A DNA stretch of 64,000 nt from positions 36,207 through 100,206 of the forward strand of contig NZ_BOON01000010.1 in assembly GCF_016863255.1 (NCBI RefSeq), in the 5' to 3' direction. Positions 8,475 to 16,764 of this stretch are shown here, in pieces; the stretch's first letter is position 1; each line of letters opens with the position of its first letter. Origin of the DNA: Planosporangium mesophilum. Its GTDB lineage: Bacteria; Actinomycetota; Actinomycetes; Mycobacteriales; Micromonosporaceae. The translations under genes and the position numbers were made by a program. The notes beneath the pieces are model-generated. The model was not told where the DNA came from, searched no databases, and worked only from the letters and a program-made list of their open reading frames with translations.

Positions 8475-9500
8475 ATGCACGGATCGGAGTACCTCGTGTC
8501 CGGCTTCCTGGGTGCGACCTTCGCGGCGTCCGGTGACGCCGGCAGCGGCGTGCGGCTCTCCGAGCTCGACCGGTCGCTGATCCGGCTGCTGCAGCTCGAC
8601 GGCCGGCAGTCCTTCGCCGCCATCTCGCGCGAGCTGCGGGTCCCGGAGAAGACCATCCGCCGGCGGGTGAACGAGCTGCTGGAGAGCCGGGTCATCCAGA
8701 TCACCACGGTGGCCGACCCGGCGGTGCTCGGGTACAAGGTCGCCGCGATGGTCGGGGTGCGCGTCGACGGCAGGCGCGGCATCAAGCCGCTGGTCGAGTC
8801 GATGGCGACGCTGCCGTCGGTCGACTACGCAGTGATCACCACGGGCCGGTACGACGCCCTGGTCGAGGTGCTGTGCCGGGACACCGCGGAGCTGTTGACC
8901 GTGGTCGACGAGTCGATCGTCCGCGCGCCGGGGGTACGGTCGGCTGAGGTCTTCCCGTACCTGCAACTGCACTACCAGGAGCCGGCCTGGGACGTCGGCC
9001 AGCACAAGGGCGAGCACGGCCAGGCGGAGGAGCGCGAGCCGCTCGACGCGACGGACCGGCGGATCGTGGCCGAGTTGAGCACCGACGGACGGCTGCCGTT
9101 CGGGCTCGTCGGCGAGCGGCTCGGGATCTCCGAGTCGCAGGTACGCAAGCGCGTCACCCGCATGCTCCAGGAGAAGACGATCCGCATCTCGGCCATCGCC
9201 AACCCGCGCAGCCTCGGCTTCAACATGCAGGCGTGGGTGGGGATCAGGTGCGCGCCGGGGCACAGCATCACCGACCTCGCGCAGACCCTGACCAAGCTGC
9301 CGTCGATCAAGTACGTGGTGGCCTGCGCCGGGCGCTTCGACGTCTTCGCCGAGGCGGTCTGCCGCGACTCGCTGGACCTGATGCGGCTGGTGGACTCGGA
9401 GATCCGCACCCTCACCGGGGTGGCCGGTACCGAGGTCCTGCTCTGCCTCGAGCTGTACTACCGCGCGGTCCAGCCGCTCGCGCCGGACGATCGGGCCTGA
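8475..9500 (+). CDS. Lrp/AsnC-family regulator with two complete modules
   Basis: A 341-residue transcription regulator built as a tandem duplication of the Lrp unit. The first winged helix (LSELDRSLIRLLQLDGRQS, then IRRRVNELLES) precedes a RAM-type sensing domain. A second winged helix (LDATDRRIVAELSTDGRL, then QVRKRVTRMLQE) precedes a second sensing domain. Typical Lrp proteins are about 150 residues, so this is a fused dimer. ATG at 8475 is chosen because TATGTT at 8462-8467 lies exactly 7 nt upstream, the geometry of a leaderless transcript; an ATG at 8463 is in frame but would overlap this promoter element. It probably controls the adjacent amidohydrolase and the divergent monooxygenase and transport genes in response to a pathway metabolite. 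Confidence 0.92.
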   Translation: MHGSEYLVSGFLGATFAASGDAGSGVRLSELDRSLIRLLQLDGRQSFAAISRELRVPEKTIRRRVNELLESRVIQITTVADPAVLGYKVAAMVGVRVDGRRGIKPLVESMATLPSVDYAVITTGRYDALVEVLCRDTAELLTVVDESIVRAPGVRSAEVFPYLQLHYQEPAWDVGQHKGEHGQAEEREPLDATDRRIVAELSTDGRLPFGLVGERLGISESQVRKRVTRMLQEKTIRISAIANPRSLGFNMQAWVGIRCAPGHSITDLAQTLTKLPSIKYVVACAGRFDVFAEAVCRDSLDLMRLVDSEIRTLTGVAGTEVLLCLELYYRAVQPLAPDDRA

Positions 9501-9600
9501 GGCGTCGGCGCGCGAAGTTCACCCGCGGGCCACTTGCCAATCAGAGTCCGGATCACTGTTACTACAAAGGTGTAGGGAAACCATCCGCACTGGAGGAACA

Positions 9601-11208
9601 GTGTCCAAAAACCTTGCCAACCGGCTGTCGGGGCCGCGGCCGCGCCGCCGGGCCGCCGCGCTCGCCGGCCTGGCGGTCGCCGGCGTCGGGCTCGCCGCGG
9701 CGGCACCCGGCTTCGCCGCCGACCCGGAGCGCGCCGATGGCTCCACCGCCACGCCGGTCCAGCACGTCGTGGTGATCTTCCAGGAGAACGTGTCGTTCGA
9801 CCACTACTTCGGCACGTACCCCAACGCGGCGAACACCGACGGCACCCGCTTCACCGCCAAGCCCGGCACTCCGAGCGTCAACGGCCTCACGGGTGCGCTG
9901 CTGACCGCCAACCCCAACACCGCAAACCCGCAGCGGATCCCGTCGACCATGCCGCTGACCTGCGACCAGGGCCACGGGTACACCCAGGAGCAGCAGGCGT
10001 TCGACGGTGGGCTGATGGACGCGTTCGTCGAGCACACCGACGTCGAGTCCTGCGCCGCGCCGGACAAGAGCATGCCCGGTCTGGTCATGAACTACTACGA
10101 CGGCAACACCGTCACCGGGCTGTGGAACTACGCCCAGCACTACGCGATGAGCGACAACTCCTTCGGTACCGTGTTCGGTCCGTCCACGCCCGGTGCGATC
10201 AACCTGGTCTCCGGCCAGACCCACGGCGGGTACGCCGTGAAGCCGGACGGTACGAAGACCAGTGACTCGTACGTGGTGGCGTCCCCGGACGCGAACGGCG
10301 TGGGTACGGTGATCAACGATCCGGACCCGGCCTTCGATGACTGCGCCAACACCCGCAACCACCTGGCGATGCAGGGCAAGAACATCGGTGACCTGCTCAA
10401 CGCCAAGAACGTCAGCTGGGGCTGGTTCCAGGGCGGCTTCCGGCCCACCTCGACGGTGAACGGCAAGGCGGTCTGCGGTTCCCAGCACGCCAACGTCGGC
10501 GGCGCGACGCAGACCGACTACAACCCGCACCACCAGCCGTTCCAGTACTACGAGTCGACGGCCAACCCGCACCACCTGCCGCCGTCGTCGCCCGCCGCGA
10601 TCGGCCACACCGACCAGGCCAAGCACCAGTACGACCTGGCCGACTTCGACACGGCGCTGGCCAAGGGCAACCTGCCGGCGGTCAGCTTCCTCAAGGCGGC
10701 CAACTACCAGGACGGCCACGCCGGCTACTCCGACCCGATCGACGAGCAGCACTTCGTCGTGAACACGATCAACGCGCTACAGAAGTCCAAGGACTGGAAG
10801 TCCACCGCAGTGGTCATCGCGTACGACGACTCGGACGGCTGGTACGACCACGCGATGCCGCCGATCCTCAACGCCTCGAACACGAACCTCGACGCGCTGA
10901 ACGGTCCCGGCACGTGCGGCAGCGCCAACCACGCGCCGCTCGGCGGCTACGCCAACCGGTGCGGGTACGGGCCGCGCCAGCCGCTGCTGGTGGTCTCGCC
11001 GTACGCGAAGAGCAACTTCGTCGACCACACCACCACCGACCAGACCTCGATCCTGCGGTTCATCGAGGACAACTGGAAGACCGGTCGGATCGGTGACTCC
11101 TCGTTCGACACCCTGGCCGGCCCGCTGACCAACATGCTCGACTTCAACCGCCACGACGACAACAAGGTCATCCTCGATCCGAACACCGGGGCGGTGCTGC
11201 ACAGCTGA
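9601..11208 (+). CDS. Secreted phosphoesterase (AcpA / phospholipase C-like)
   Basis: A 535-residue exported enzyme of the phosphoesterase family that includes acid phosphatase AcpA and bacterial phospholipase C. GTG at 9601 is preceded by GGAGG. An arginine-rich n-region (PRPRRRAAAL) and a hydrophobic stretch ending AAPGFAAD form a Sec or Tat signal. The catalytic signature VVIFQENVSFDHYFGTYPNA is near residue 58, where ENxSFDHYFG is the hallmark with its metal-binding Glu-Asn. Later come QDGHAGYSDPIDEQHFV and AYDDSDGWYDH, which supply further metal ligands. It probably releases phosphate from phosphate esters or phospholipids outside the cell. It stands alone, with a strong terminator directly after it. 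Confidence 0.92.
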   Translation: MSKNLANRLSGPRPRRRAAALAGLAVAGVGLAAAAPGFAADPERADGSTATPVQHVVVIFQENVSFDHYFGTYPNAANTDGTRFTAKPGTPSVNGLTGALLTANPNTANPQRIPSTMPLTCDQGHGYTQEQQAFDGGLMDAFVEHTDVESCAAPDKSMPGLVMNYYDGNTVTGLWNYAQHYAMSDNSFGTVFGPSTPGAINLVSGQTHGGYAVKPDGTKTSDSYVVASPDANGVGTVINDPDPAFDDCANTRNHLAMQGKNIGDLLNAKNVSWGWFQGGFRPTSTVNGKAVCGSQHANVGGATQTDYNPHHQPFQYYESTANPHHLPPSSPAAIGHTDQAKHQYDLADFDTALAKGNLPAVSFLKAANYQDGHAGYSDPIDEQHFVVNTINALQKSKDWKSTAVVIAYDDSDGWYDHAMPPILNASNTNLDALNGPGTCGSANHAPLGGYANRCGYGPRQPLLVVSPYAKSNFVDHTTTDQTSILRFIEDNWKTGRIGDSSFDTLAGPLTNMLDFNRHDDNKVILDPNTGAVLHS

Positions 11209-11218
11209 CCTGCCCGCC

Positions 11219-11253
11219 GCTGCCGCCGGTACGCGCCGCGTACCGGCGGCAGC
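11219..11253 (+). terminator. 16-bp hairpin after the phosphoesterase
   Basis: A perfect 16-bp inverted repeat (arms 11219-11234 and 11238-11253) with a 3-nt loop begins 11 nt after the phosphoesterase stop. There is no T-tract, which is common in high-GC actinobacteria. It most likely ends the phosphoesterase transcript. Confidence 0.75.
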
Positions 11254-11347
11254 CCTATCTCGACCCCGATGGTGGCGCGCCAACGGTTTCGTCGCATATG
11301 CCCGCCCGACTACGGTCATTGGTCAACGTTGACCGAAGGAGCGGGCG

Positions 11348-12835
11348 ATGAGCATCACCAGAGAGCAGTTCGCCGGCGGGTCCGGCGTCTTCCGGCGCAA
11401 GCCGATCGACCAGATCGCGGATGAGACCGAGGGAGGCCTGTCCCGGTCGTTGGGGCTGTGGCAGCTGACCGCGATCGGGGTCGGCGGCATCATCGGTGCG
11501 GGCATCTTCGCCCTCGCGGGTGCGGTGGCCAACGGGACGGCCGGCCCGGCCGTCCTCATCTCCTTCCTCATCGCAGGCATCGCCAGCGGCGCGGCGGCGC
11601 TGTCGTACGCGGAGTTCGCGGGGCTGATCCCGAAGGCCGGTTCGGCCTACACCTACGGGTACGCGGTGCTCGGCGAGATCGTCGGCTGGTTCATCGGCTG
11701 GGACCTGCTGCTGGAGTACACGGCGGTGGTCTCGGTCGTGGCGATCGGCATCTCCGGATACTTCGGCTTCCTGGTCGGCCAGTTGGGCATCCACCTGCCG
11801 CCCTGGATGCTCGGCGCACCGGGCACCGAGCCGCCCGGCGTGGCGGCCGGCAGCTACAAGGTCGACCTGTTCGCCGTGCTGCTGTGCCTGCTGATCGCGT
11901 TCCTGCTGACCCGCGGCATCCGGACGGCCGCCCGGTTCGAGACCCTCGTCGTCGGCCTCAAGATCGTCATCGTGTTGATCGTGATCGCGGTCGGCGTCTT
12001 CTACATCAAGCCGGACAACTACTCGCCGTTCTTCCCCTTCGGCGTGGGCGGCGCGCTCACCGGCGCCGCCACGGTGTTCTTCGCCGTGTTCGGGTACGAC
12101 GCGATGTCGACCGCCGCCGAGGAGTCCAGGGACGGCCGGAAGCACATGCCCAAGGCGATCATCTACTCGCTCGTGATCTCGATGGTGCTGTACGCGCTGG
12201 CCTGCCTGGTGCTGACCGGCATGCAGTCGTACCACGACATCAACCCCAAGAGCGGCTTCTCGTCGGCGTTCGCCTCGGTGGGCCTGTCCGGGCTGGCGTC
12301 CGTGATCGCGGCCGGCGCGGTCGTCGGCATCCTGACCGTGATGTTCACCTTCATGCTCGGCGCCACCCGGATCTGGTTCTCCATGAGCCGGGACGGCCTA
12401 CTGCCGCGCTGGTTCGCCAAGACCCACCCGGTGCGCCGGGTACCCACCCGGATCACGTGGATCACCGGTGTGGTGTCCGCCCTCATCGCCGGCTTCCTGC
12501 CGATCGCCGCGGCCGCCGAGCTGACCAACATCGGCATCCTGCTGGCCTTCGTCGTCGTCTGCGTCGCGGTGATCGTGCTCCGGTACCGTCGCCCCGACCT
12601 GCCGCGTACCTTCCGCACGCCCGGCATGCCGGTTGTGCCGATCGTCGGCGCACTGTTCTCGATCTGGCTGATCACGTTCCTCAAGCCGGAGACGTGGCTG
12701 CGCTTCGCGGTGTGGTTCGTCATCGGCATGGTCATCTACTTCGCGTACAGCCGGAGCCGGTCGGTACTGGCGCCCGGCAACGCGGACGGTGACGCCGCGC
12801 CGACGCAGCCCGGCAGTGACTCGCCGGCTCGCTGA
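11348..12835 (+). CDS. APC-superfamily amino acid permease (CAT type)
   Basis: A 495-residue permease with about 12 membrane segments. Segment 1 carries the conserved unwound-helix motif [15 protein letters not shown] near residues 44-58. [24 protein letters not shown] and [17 protein letters not shown] are typical of cationic amino-acid transporters of the CAT/YfnA branch. ATG at 11348 follows GGAGCGGGCG. It would take up amino acids by proton symport or exchange; the substrate cannot be read from the sequence. It lies upstream of a second permease on the same strand, separated by 128 nt that contain a structured hairpin. Confidence 0.92.
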   Translation: MSITREQFAGGSGVFRRKPIDQIADETEGGLSRSLGLWQLTAIGVGGIIGAGIFALAGAVANGTAGPAVLISFLIAGIASGAAALSYAEFAGLIPKAGSAYTYGYAVLGEIVGWFIGWDLLLEYTAVVSVVAIGISGYFGFLVGQLGIHLPPWMLGAPGTEPPGVAAGSYKVDLFAVLLCLLIAFLLTRGIRTAARFETLVVGLKIVIVLIVIAVGVFYIKPDNYSPFFPFGVGGALTGAATVFFAVFGYDAMSTAAEESRDGRKHMPKAIIYSLVISMVLYALACLVLTGMQSYHDINPKSGFSSAFASVGLSGLASVIAAGAVVGILTVMFTFMLGATRIWFSMSRDGLLPRWFAKTHPVRRVPTRITWITGVVSALIAGFLPIAAAAELTNIGILLAFVVVCVAVIVLRYRRPDLPRTFRTPGMPVVPIVGALFSIWLITFLKPETWLRFAVWFVIGMVIYFAYSRSRSVLAPGNADGDAAPTQPGSDSPAR

Positions 12836-12867
12836 GGGCTTCGCCGCCGGCCGCTCGGAGGCGTGTG

Positions 12868-12940
12868 CAAGGCTTCAGAGCGGTACACCGGCGACCTCGA
12901 CCTTGCCCCATCGGGGGCATCAGCGAGGTCGCCGGCCTTG
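12868..12940 (+). promoter_or_regulatory. Structured leader or terminator between the two permeases
   Basis: A 12-bp stem (12888-12899 with 12924-12935) encloses a second 6-bp stem (12904-12909 with 12914-12919, loop ATCG). An outer 6-bp pairing, CAAGGC at 12868-12873 with GCCTTG at 12935-12940, could close the whole element, although one base overlaps the inner stem. It sits 24 nt before the start codon of the second permease. It may simply terminate the first permease transcript, or be a regulatory leader with mutually exclusive stems. I do not recognise a known riboswitch class. Confidence 0.5.
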
Positions 12941-12963
12941 GCGAGTCCGCGAAGAAGGAGCAC

Positions 12964-14943
12964 ATGAGTACAGCACGTGAGCTGGCTGTCCCCCGGCGGG
13001 TCGACAGCCCGGTGCGTCCTACGAGGCCCCGCACCGCGCTGGGTCGCTGGCTGCTCGAGCACCGGGTGCAGCCGGCCGGGCCGGTCGCCGACGAGGCGCA
13101 CGCGAAGCCGCAGGCGTGGTGGAAGGTCATGTGCCTGACCGGCGTCGACTACTTCTCGACCCTGTCGTACCTGCCGGGCATCGCCGCACTCGCCGCCGGG
13201 GCGCTGTCGCCGCTGGCGACCCTGCTGATCGTCGCGCTCACGCTGCTGGGCATGCTGCCCATGTACCGCAGGGTGGCCAAGGAGAGCCCGCACGGCCAGG
13301 GCTCGGTGGCTATGCTGGAGCGGCTGCTGCCGTTCTGGCGCGGCAAGCTGTTCGTGCTCGTCCTGCTCGGGTTCGTCGCCACCTCGTGGATCATCACGAT
13401 CACCCTGTCGGCGGCGGACGCGAGCGTGCACCTGATCGAGAACCCGGTCACGCCCGGCTTGCTGCACGACCACGCCGTCGCGATCACCGTCGTGCTGCTG
13501 CTGGTCCTGGGTGGGGTGTTCCTGCTCGGCTTCAGCGAGGCCGTCGGGGTGGCCATCCCGCTGGTGGCCGCCTTCCTCGGGCTCAACGCGGTCATCGTCG
13601 TCGTCGGCCTGGTCGAGGTCTTCACCACCGGCGGCGCGCTGTCGACCTGGACCTCCGCCCTCACGACCGGCCACGGTGGGTTCGGTGGCCTCGTCGGGCC
13701 CGCCGTCCTCGCGTTCCCGCTGCTCGTCCTGGGCCTGTCCGGGTTCGAGACCGGCGTGAGCATGATGCCGCTGGTCGCCACCGACGGCCGCGACGACGAG
13801 CAGCGACTGCGCTCGCGCATCCACAACACCCGCAAGCTGCTGACGGCTGCCGCGGCCATCATGTCGGTCTATCTGATCGCGACGAGCTTCGTCACCACCG
13901 TGCTCATCCCGGCGAAGGAGTTCCAGCCGGGTGGCGCGGCGAACGGGCGGGCCCTGGCGTATCTGGCCCACGAACACCTGGGTGAGGCGTTCGGCACCGT
14001 CTACGACCTCAGCAGCGTCCTGATCCTGTGGTTCGCCGGGGCGTCCGCGATGGCCGGGCTGATCAATATCGTCCCCCGGTACCTGCCCGGCTACGGCATG
14101 GCGCCGGAGTGGGGCCGGGCGGTTCGCCCCGTGGTGCTCGTCTACACCGCGATCAGCATCGCCATCACCATCGCGTTCCGCGCCGACGTCAACGCGCAGG
14201 CCGGCGCGTACGCCACCGGCATCCTCGCCATGATGGTCTCCGGCGCGGTGGCCGTCACGATCTCCACCCTCCGCCGCCGGCAACGCGCCGCCACCGCGGG
14301 GTTCGCGGTGCTCACCCTGGTCCTGCTGTACGCCCTCGGGGAGAACATTCGCGAGAAGCCCGACGGGATCGCGATCTCCGGGATGTTCATCGCCGGGATC
14401 ATCGCGGTCTCGCTCGTCTCGCGGGTGTCGCGCACCACCGAACTGCGCGCCGAGTGCATCGAGTTCGACGAAGCGGCCCGCCGGTTCGTCACCGACTCGC
14501 TGGCACACGACGGCGCCCTGAACCTGATCGCCAACCGCCGGCAGGCCGGCGACGTGGCCGAGTACCGGGCGAAGGAGGCAGACGTCCGCGGCATCAACCC
14601 GGTACCCGGCACCGCGGACGTGCTCTTCCTGGAGATCGACGTCGTCGACCCGTCGGAGTTCAGCGACGCCCTGTGCGTACGCGGGGTCGACGTGGGCGGC
14701 TACCGGATCCTGCGCGCGCAGAGCCCGGCCGCGCCGAACGCCATCGCCGCGATCCTGCTGGCCCTGCGCGACGCTACCGGGCTGACGCCACACTGCCACT
14801 TCGAGTGGGCCGAGGGCAGCCCGCTGGTGCACCTGCTGCGGTACCTGATCCTCGGCCGCGGCGACACCGCCCCGGTGGTCCGGGAAATCATCCGGCAGAG
14901 CGAACCCGATGCCGACCGCCGACCCCGCATTCACGTCGGCTGA
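12964..14943 (+). CDS. APC-superfamily transporter with a C-terminal soluble domain
   Basis: A 659-residue transporter. ATG at 12964 follows AAGAAGGAG. About 12 membrane segments occupy residues 45-480, starting with [18 protein letters not shown] and the loop [19 protein letters not shown] cytoplasmic tail of about 175 residues (from [16 protein letters not shown]) ends the protein and contains an alpha/beta-like stretch. The DYFST and PHGQGSV positions and the membrane-plus-tail layout recall the KimA branch of potassium transporters within this superfamily, but typical automated annotation would be amino acid permease. The substrate is therefore open: an amino acid or potassium. It follows a structured leader. 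Confidence 0.8.
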   Translation: MSTARELAVPRRVDSPVRPTRPRTALGRWLLEHRVQPAGPVADEAHAKPQAWWKVMCLTGVDYFSTLSYLPGIAALAAGALSPLATLLIVALTLLGMLPMYRRVAKESPHGQGSVAMLERLLPFWRGKLFVLVLLGFVATSWIITITLSAADASVHLIENPVTPGLLHDHAVAITVVLLLVLGGVFLLGFSEAVGVAIPLVAAFLGLNAVIVVVGLVEVFTTGGALSTWTSALTTGHGGFGGLVGPAVLAFPLLVLGLSGFETGVSMMPLVATDGRDDEQRLRSRIHNTRKLLTAAAAIMSVYLIATSFVTTVLIPAKEFQPGGAANGRALAYLAHEHLGEAFGTVYDLSSVLILWFAGASAMAGLINIVPRYLPGYGMAPEWGRAVRPVVLVYTAISIAITIAFRADVNAQAGAYATGILAMMVSGAVAVTISTLRRRQRAATAGFAVLTLVLLYALGENIREKPDGIAISGMFIAGIIAVSLVSRVSRTTELRAECIEFDEAARRFVTDSLAHDGALNLIANRRQAGDVAEYRAKEADVRGINPVPGTADVLFLEIDVVDPSEFSDALCVRGVDVGGYRILRAQSPAAPNAIAAILLALRDATGLTPHCHFEWAEGSPLVHLLRYLILGRGDTAPVVREIIRQSEPDADRRPRIHVG

Positions 14944-15069
14944 CGGACGCAGGTCCGCCAAGGGCGCGCGGTTCGTTTCGCACCATGCGCATGTCAATAG
15001 ACAGGCGCGAATGCGATGTGGTCTTGTGGAGGTCAATCCAGCGAACCTAATCAACCCACGGGGGACGCG

Positions 15070-15591
15070 ATGGTTGCTCGCCTGGCTCGTAGGACGCTGC
15101 TCAAAACCTCCGCCGCGACGGTCGGTGTCTCCGCGGCGGGAGTGCTCATCTTCAACGGGGAGGCGCAGGCCGCACCGGCCGCGCCGGTTCACTCAAGCAT
15201 CGCCCGGGTGGTCCGCCATGAGGGGGACTCCGCGGTGCTGAACGTCGTGTCCGGGCGACTTCCGGCCGGTACGACCGTCACCGCACCGGTCCGCGGCTTT
15301 CCGCCCGGCTGGCGGCTGGACGAGGGTGACCTGGTGATGTTGAACGGTGACCGCGGCCTCGACCCCGACGCGGCCACCCCGCTGGTCACCCGGTTCATCG
15401 GTCGCGTGGAGGGCCAGACCTCCACCGAGATCGACATCGCCGGGGCGCGGGTGCGGACCACGGGGGCGACGCTCCGGCAGAGCCAGCCGGTCATCGGCGC
15501 CAGCCGCGGCCAGCAGTTCTTGGCGCTGTGCGTGAAGAACGACCTGACCGGCGCGTACACGTGCTTCTCCCTGCGCCCCACCGCCGCCTGA
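15070..15591 (+). CDS. Tat-exported protein of unknown function, copy 1
   Basis: A 173-residue exported protein of no family I recognise. ATG at 15070 follows a GGGGG ribosome-binding site. A twin-arginine signal (ARRTLLKTSAATVGVSAAG) ends near GEAQAAPA. The mature part is predicted beta-rich and contains DEGDLVML and two C-terminal cysteines (LCVKNDLTGAYTC), suggesting one disulfide. The first roughly 57 residues are nearly identical to those of the paralogue at 16231-16749, while the rest has drifted. It heads copy 1 of a duplicated unit that also encodes the light-chain-like peptide. Co-occurrence with MauE- and MauD-like proteins suggests a periplasmic or cell-wall redox role. Confidence 0.85.
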   Translation: MVARLARRTLLKTSAATVGVSAAGVLIFNGEAQAAPAAPVHSSIARVVRHEGDSAVLNVVSGRLPAGTTVTAPVRGFPPGWRLDEGDLVMLNGDRGLDPDAATPLVTRFIGRVEGQTSTEIDIAGARVRTTGATLRQSQPVIGASRGQQFLALCVKNDLTGAYTCFSLRPTAA

Positions 15592-15629
15592 CCAACGGCG
15601 ACGGATAGGGCCGCGCTGCTGACGCGGTC

Positions 15630-15756
15630 GCCCTGGTGATTCACGGCGGCCGAGTTTCTCACGGCACGACCGTGCCGGGAAGTCGGCCGAGTCGGTACTG
15701 CTGTCGGCCGCGTCCGCTTCCATGTTGTTGCCTGTGTCGAACGGGAGGGACCAGGA
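15630..15756 (+). pseudogene. Remnant of a deleted mauD-like gene
   Basis: These 127 nt align with 17760-17938, the 3' end of the intact MauD-like gene downstream. A preserved codon block reads ALVIHGGRVSHGTTVP in one frame, followed by a 52-nt internal deletion relative to 17808-17859 that shifts the frame, then near-identical sequence up to the ribosome-binding site and ATG of the light-chain-like gene. Everything corresponding to mauE and the first 80 percent of mauD is missing between 15600 and 15630. It shows that copy 1 of the cluster once had the full gene order. Confidence 0.85.
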
Positions 15757-16113
15757 ATGAGTACCACGGTGACGGATGGTCCGAGTACGTCCGTGAAGCG
15801 TCGGGGCCTGCTGCGCATGCTGAGCGTAGGCGGAATGGCCCTGGTCGGTGGGCTGGCCGGCGCGACCGCCTTGCCCAAGGCGGCCGCGGCGGACTGCCAG
15901 GGCTCGCCATGCTGCTACCTGGCGTCCTGCACGAAGTGCAGCGGACGGTGCTGGGGCTGGACCTGCCCGAGCGGCTACTACCGGACCTACTGGTGGTGCA
16001 TGGCCGGAACACGGCCAATCGTGTGTGGCGAGTGCGTGAAGAACAACACCGGTGGGTGCGGCAGCGGACCGTACGCCTGCTCGTACTGGTTTGACGACAA
16101 TGCCTGTAACTGA
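15757..16113 (+). CDS. Tat-exported cysteine-rich peptide, methylamine-dehydrogenase-light-chain-like, copy 1
   Basis: A 118-residue protein. ATG at 15757 follows GGGAGG. The twin-arginine signal KRRGLLRMLSVGGMALVGG at residues 14-32 precedes a mature domain of about 73 residues with 13 cysteines. The block CWGWTCPSGYYRTYWWC contains the CPxG...W arrangement seen before the first quinone tryptophan of the methylamine dehydrogenase light chain, and CSYWFDDNAC has a second conserved tryptophan. The true light chain is about 131 mature residues with 12 cysteines, so this is shorter. All 13 cysteines and both candidate tryptophans (W79 and W111) are conserved in the paralogue at 17939. A mauD remnant directly precedes it. 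The homology is suggestive, not proven. Confidence 0.85.
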   Translation: MSTTVTDGPSTSVKRRGLLRMLSVGGMALVGGLAGATALPKAAAADCQGSPCCYLASCTKCSGRCWGWTCPSGYYRTYWWCMAGTRPIVCGECVKNNTGGCGSGPYACSYWFDDNACN

Positions 16114-16230
16114 CCGGGTCTCTTGGTCGGTCCGATTGGCGTCATGACGAAAGTCAATCGAGAAATATCGATCTAGACTGCTCCTCTGATGGTCAAGTCA
16201 GCGAACCTCATCGAAACCACGGGGGACCCT

Positions 16231-16749
16231 ATGGTTGTTCGCCTAGCTCGTAGGACGCTGCTCAAAACCTCCGCCGCGACGGTCGGTGTCTCCGCGGCGG
16301 GAGTGCTGATGTTCAACGGGGAGGCGCAGGCCGCACCGGCCGCGCCGGTTCACTCAAGCATCGCCCGGGTGGTCCGCCATGAGGGGGACTCCGCGGTCCT
16401 GACGGTCGTGTCCGGGCTGCTGCCGGCCGGCGCGACCGTCACCGCGCCGGTCCGCGGTTTCCCGCCCGGCTGGCAGCTCAGTGAAGGTGACCTGGTGATG
16501 TTGACCAGTGAGCGCGCCGTTTACTCCAACGCGGCCACCCCGCTGGTCACCCGGCTCGTCGGGCGCGTGGAGGGCCAGACCTCCGCCGGGGTGGAGATCG
16601 CCGGTACGCGCGCGCGGACCACGGATGCGACGATCCGGCAGAGCCGGTCGGTGACCGGCGCCAGCCGCGGCCCGTTGTTCGAGGCGTACTGCGTGAAGAA
16701 CGACATGAGCGGTACGTATTCGTGCCTCGCCCTACGCCCCGCCGCCTGA
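16231..16749 (+). CDS. Tat-exported protein of unknown function, copy 2
   Basis: A 172-residue paralogue of the protein at 15070-15591. ATG at 16231 lies in the same sequence context (CACGGGGGAC upstream) as copy 1; a further upstream ATG at 16189 is in frame but adds residues without a counterpart in copy 1. The twin-arginine signal ARRTLLKTSAATVGVSAAG is identical. Two C-terminal cysteines (YCVKNDMSGTYSC) are conserved. It is the first gene of the intact unit and is followed 15 nt later by the MauE-like gene. A TAGACT element at 16174-16179 could be the -10 box of the unit. Function unknown. Confidence 0.85.
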   Translation: MVVRLARRTLLKTSAATVGVSAAGVLMFNGEAQAAPAAPVHSSIARVVRHEGDSAVLTVVSGLLPAGATVTAPVRGFPPGWQLSEGDLVMLTSERAVYSNAATPLVTRLVGRVEGQTSAGVEIAGTRARTTDATIRQSRSVTGASRGPLFEAYCVKNDMSGTYSCLALRPAA

Positions 16750-16764
16750 GCGGCGACGACGGTT

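Noticed and set aside
12868..12960. A ydaO-type c-di-AMP riboswitch before the KimA-like transporter
   Set aside because: The conserved loops of that class are not visible; only nested stems are.
12736..15192. An 818-codon minus-strand open frame opposite the second APC transporter
   Set aside because: The translation is dominated by Arg, Gly, Asp and Gln and matches no fold, while the plus strand encodes a clear transporter.
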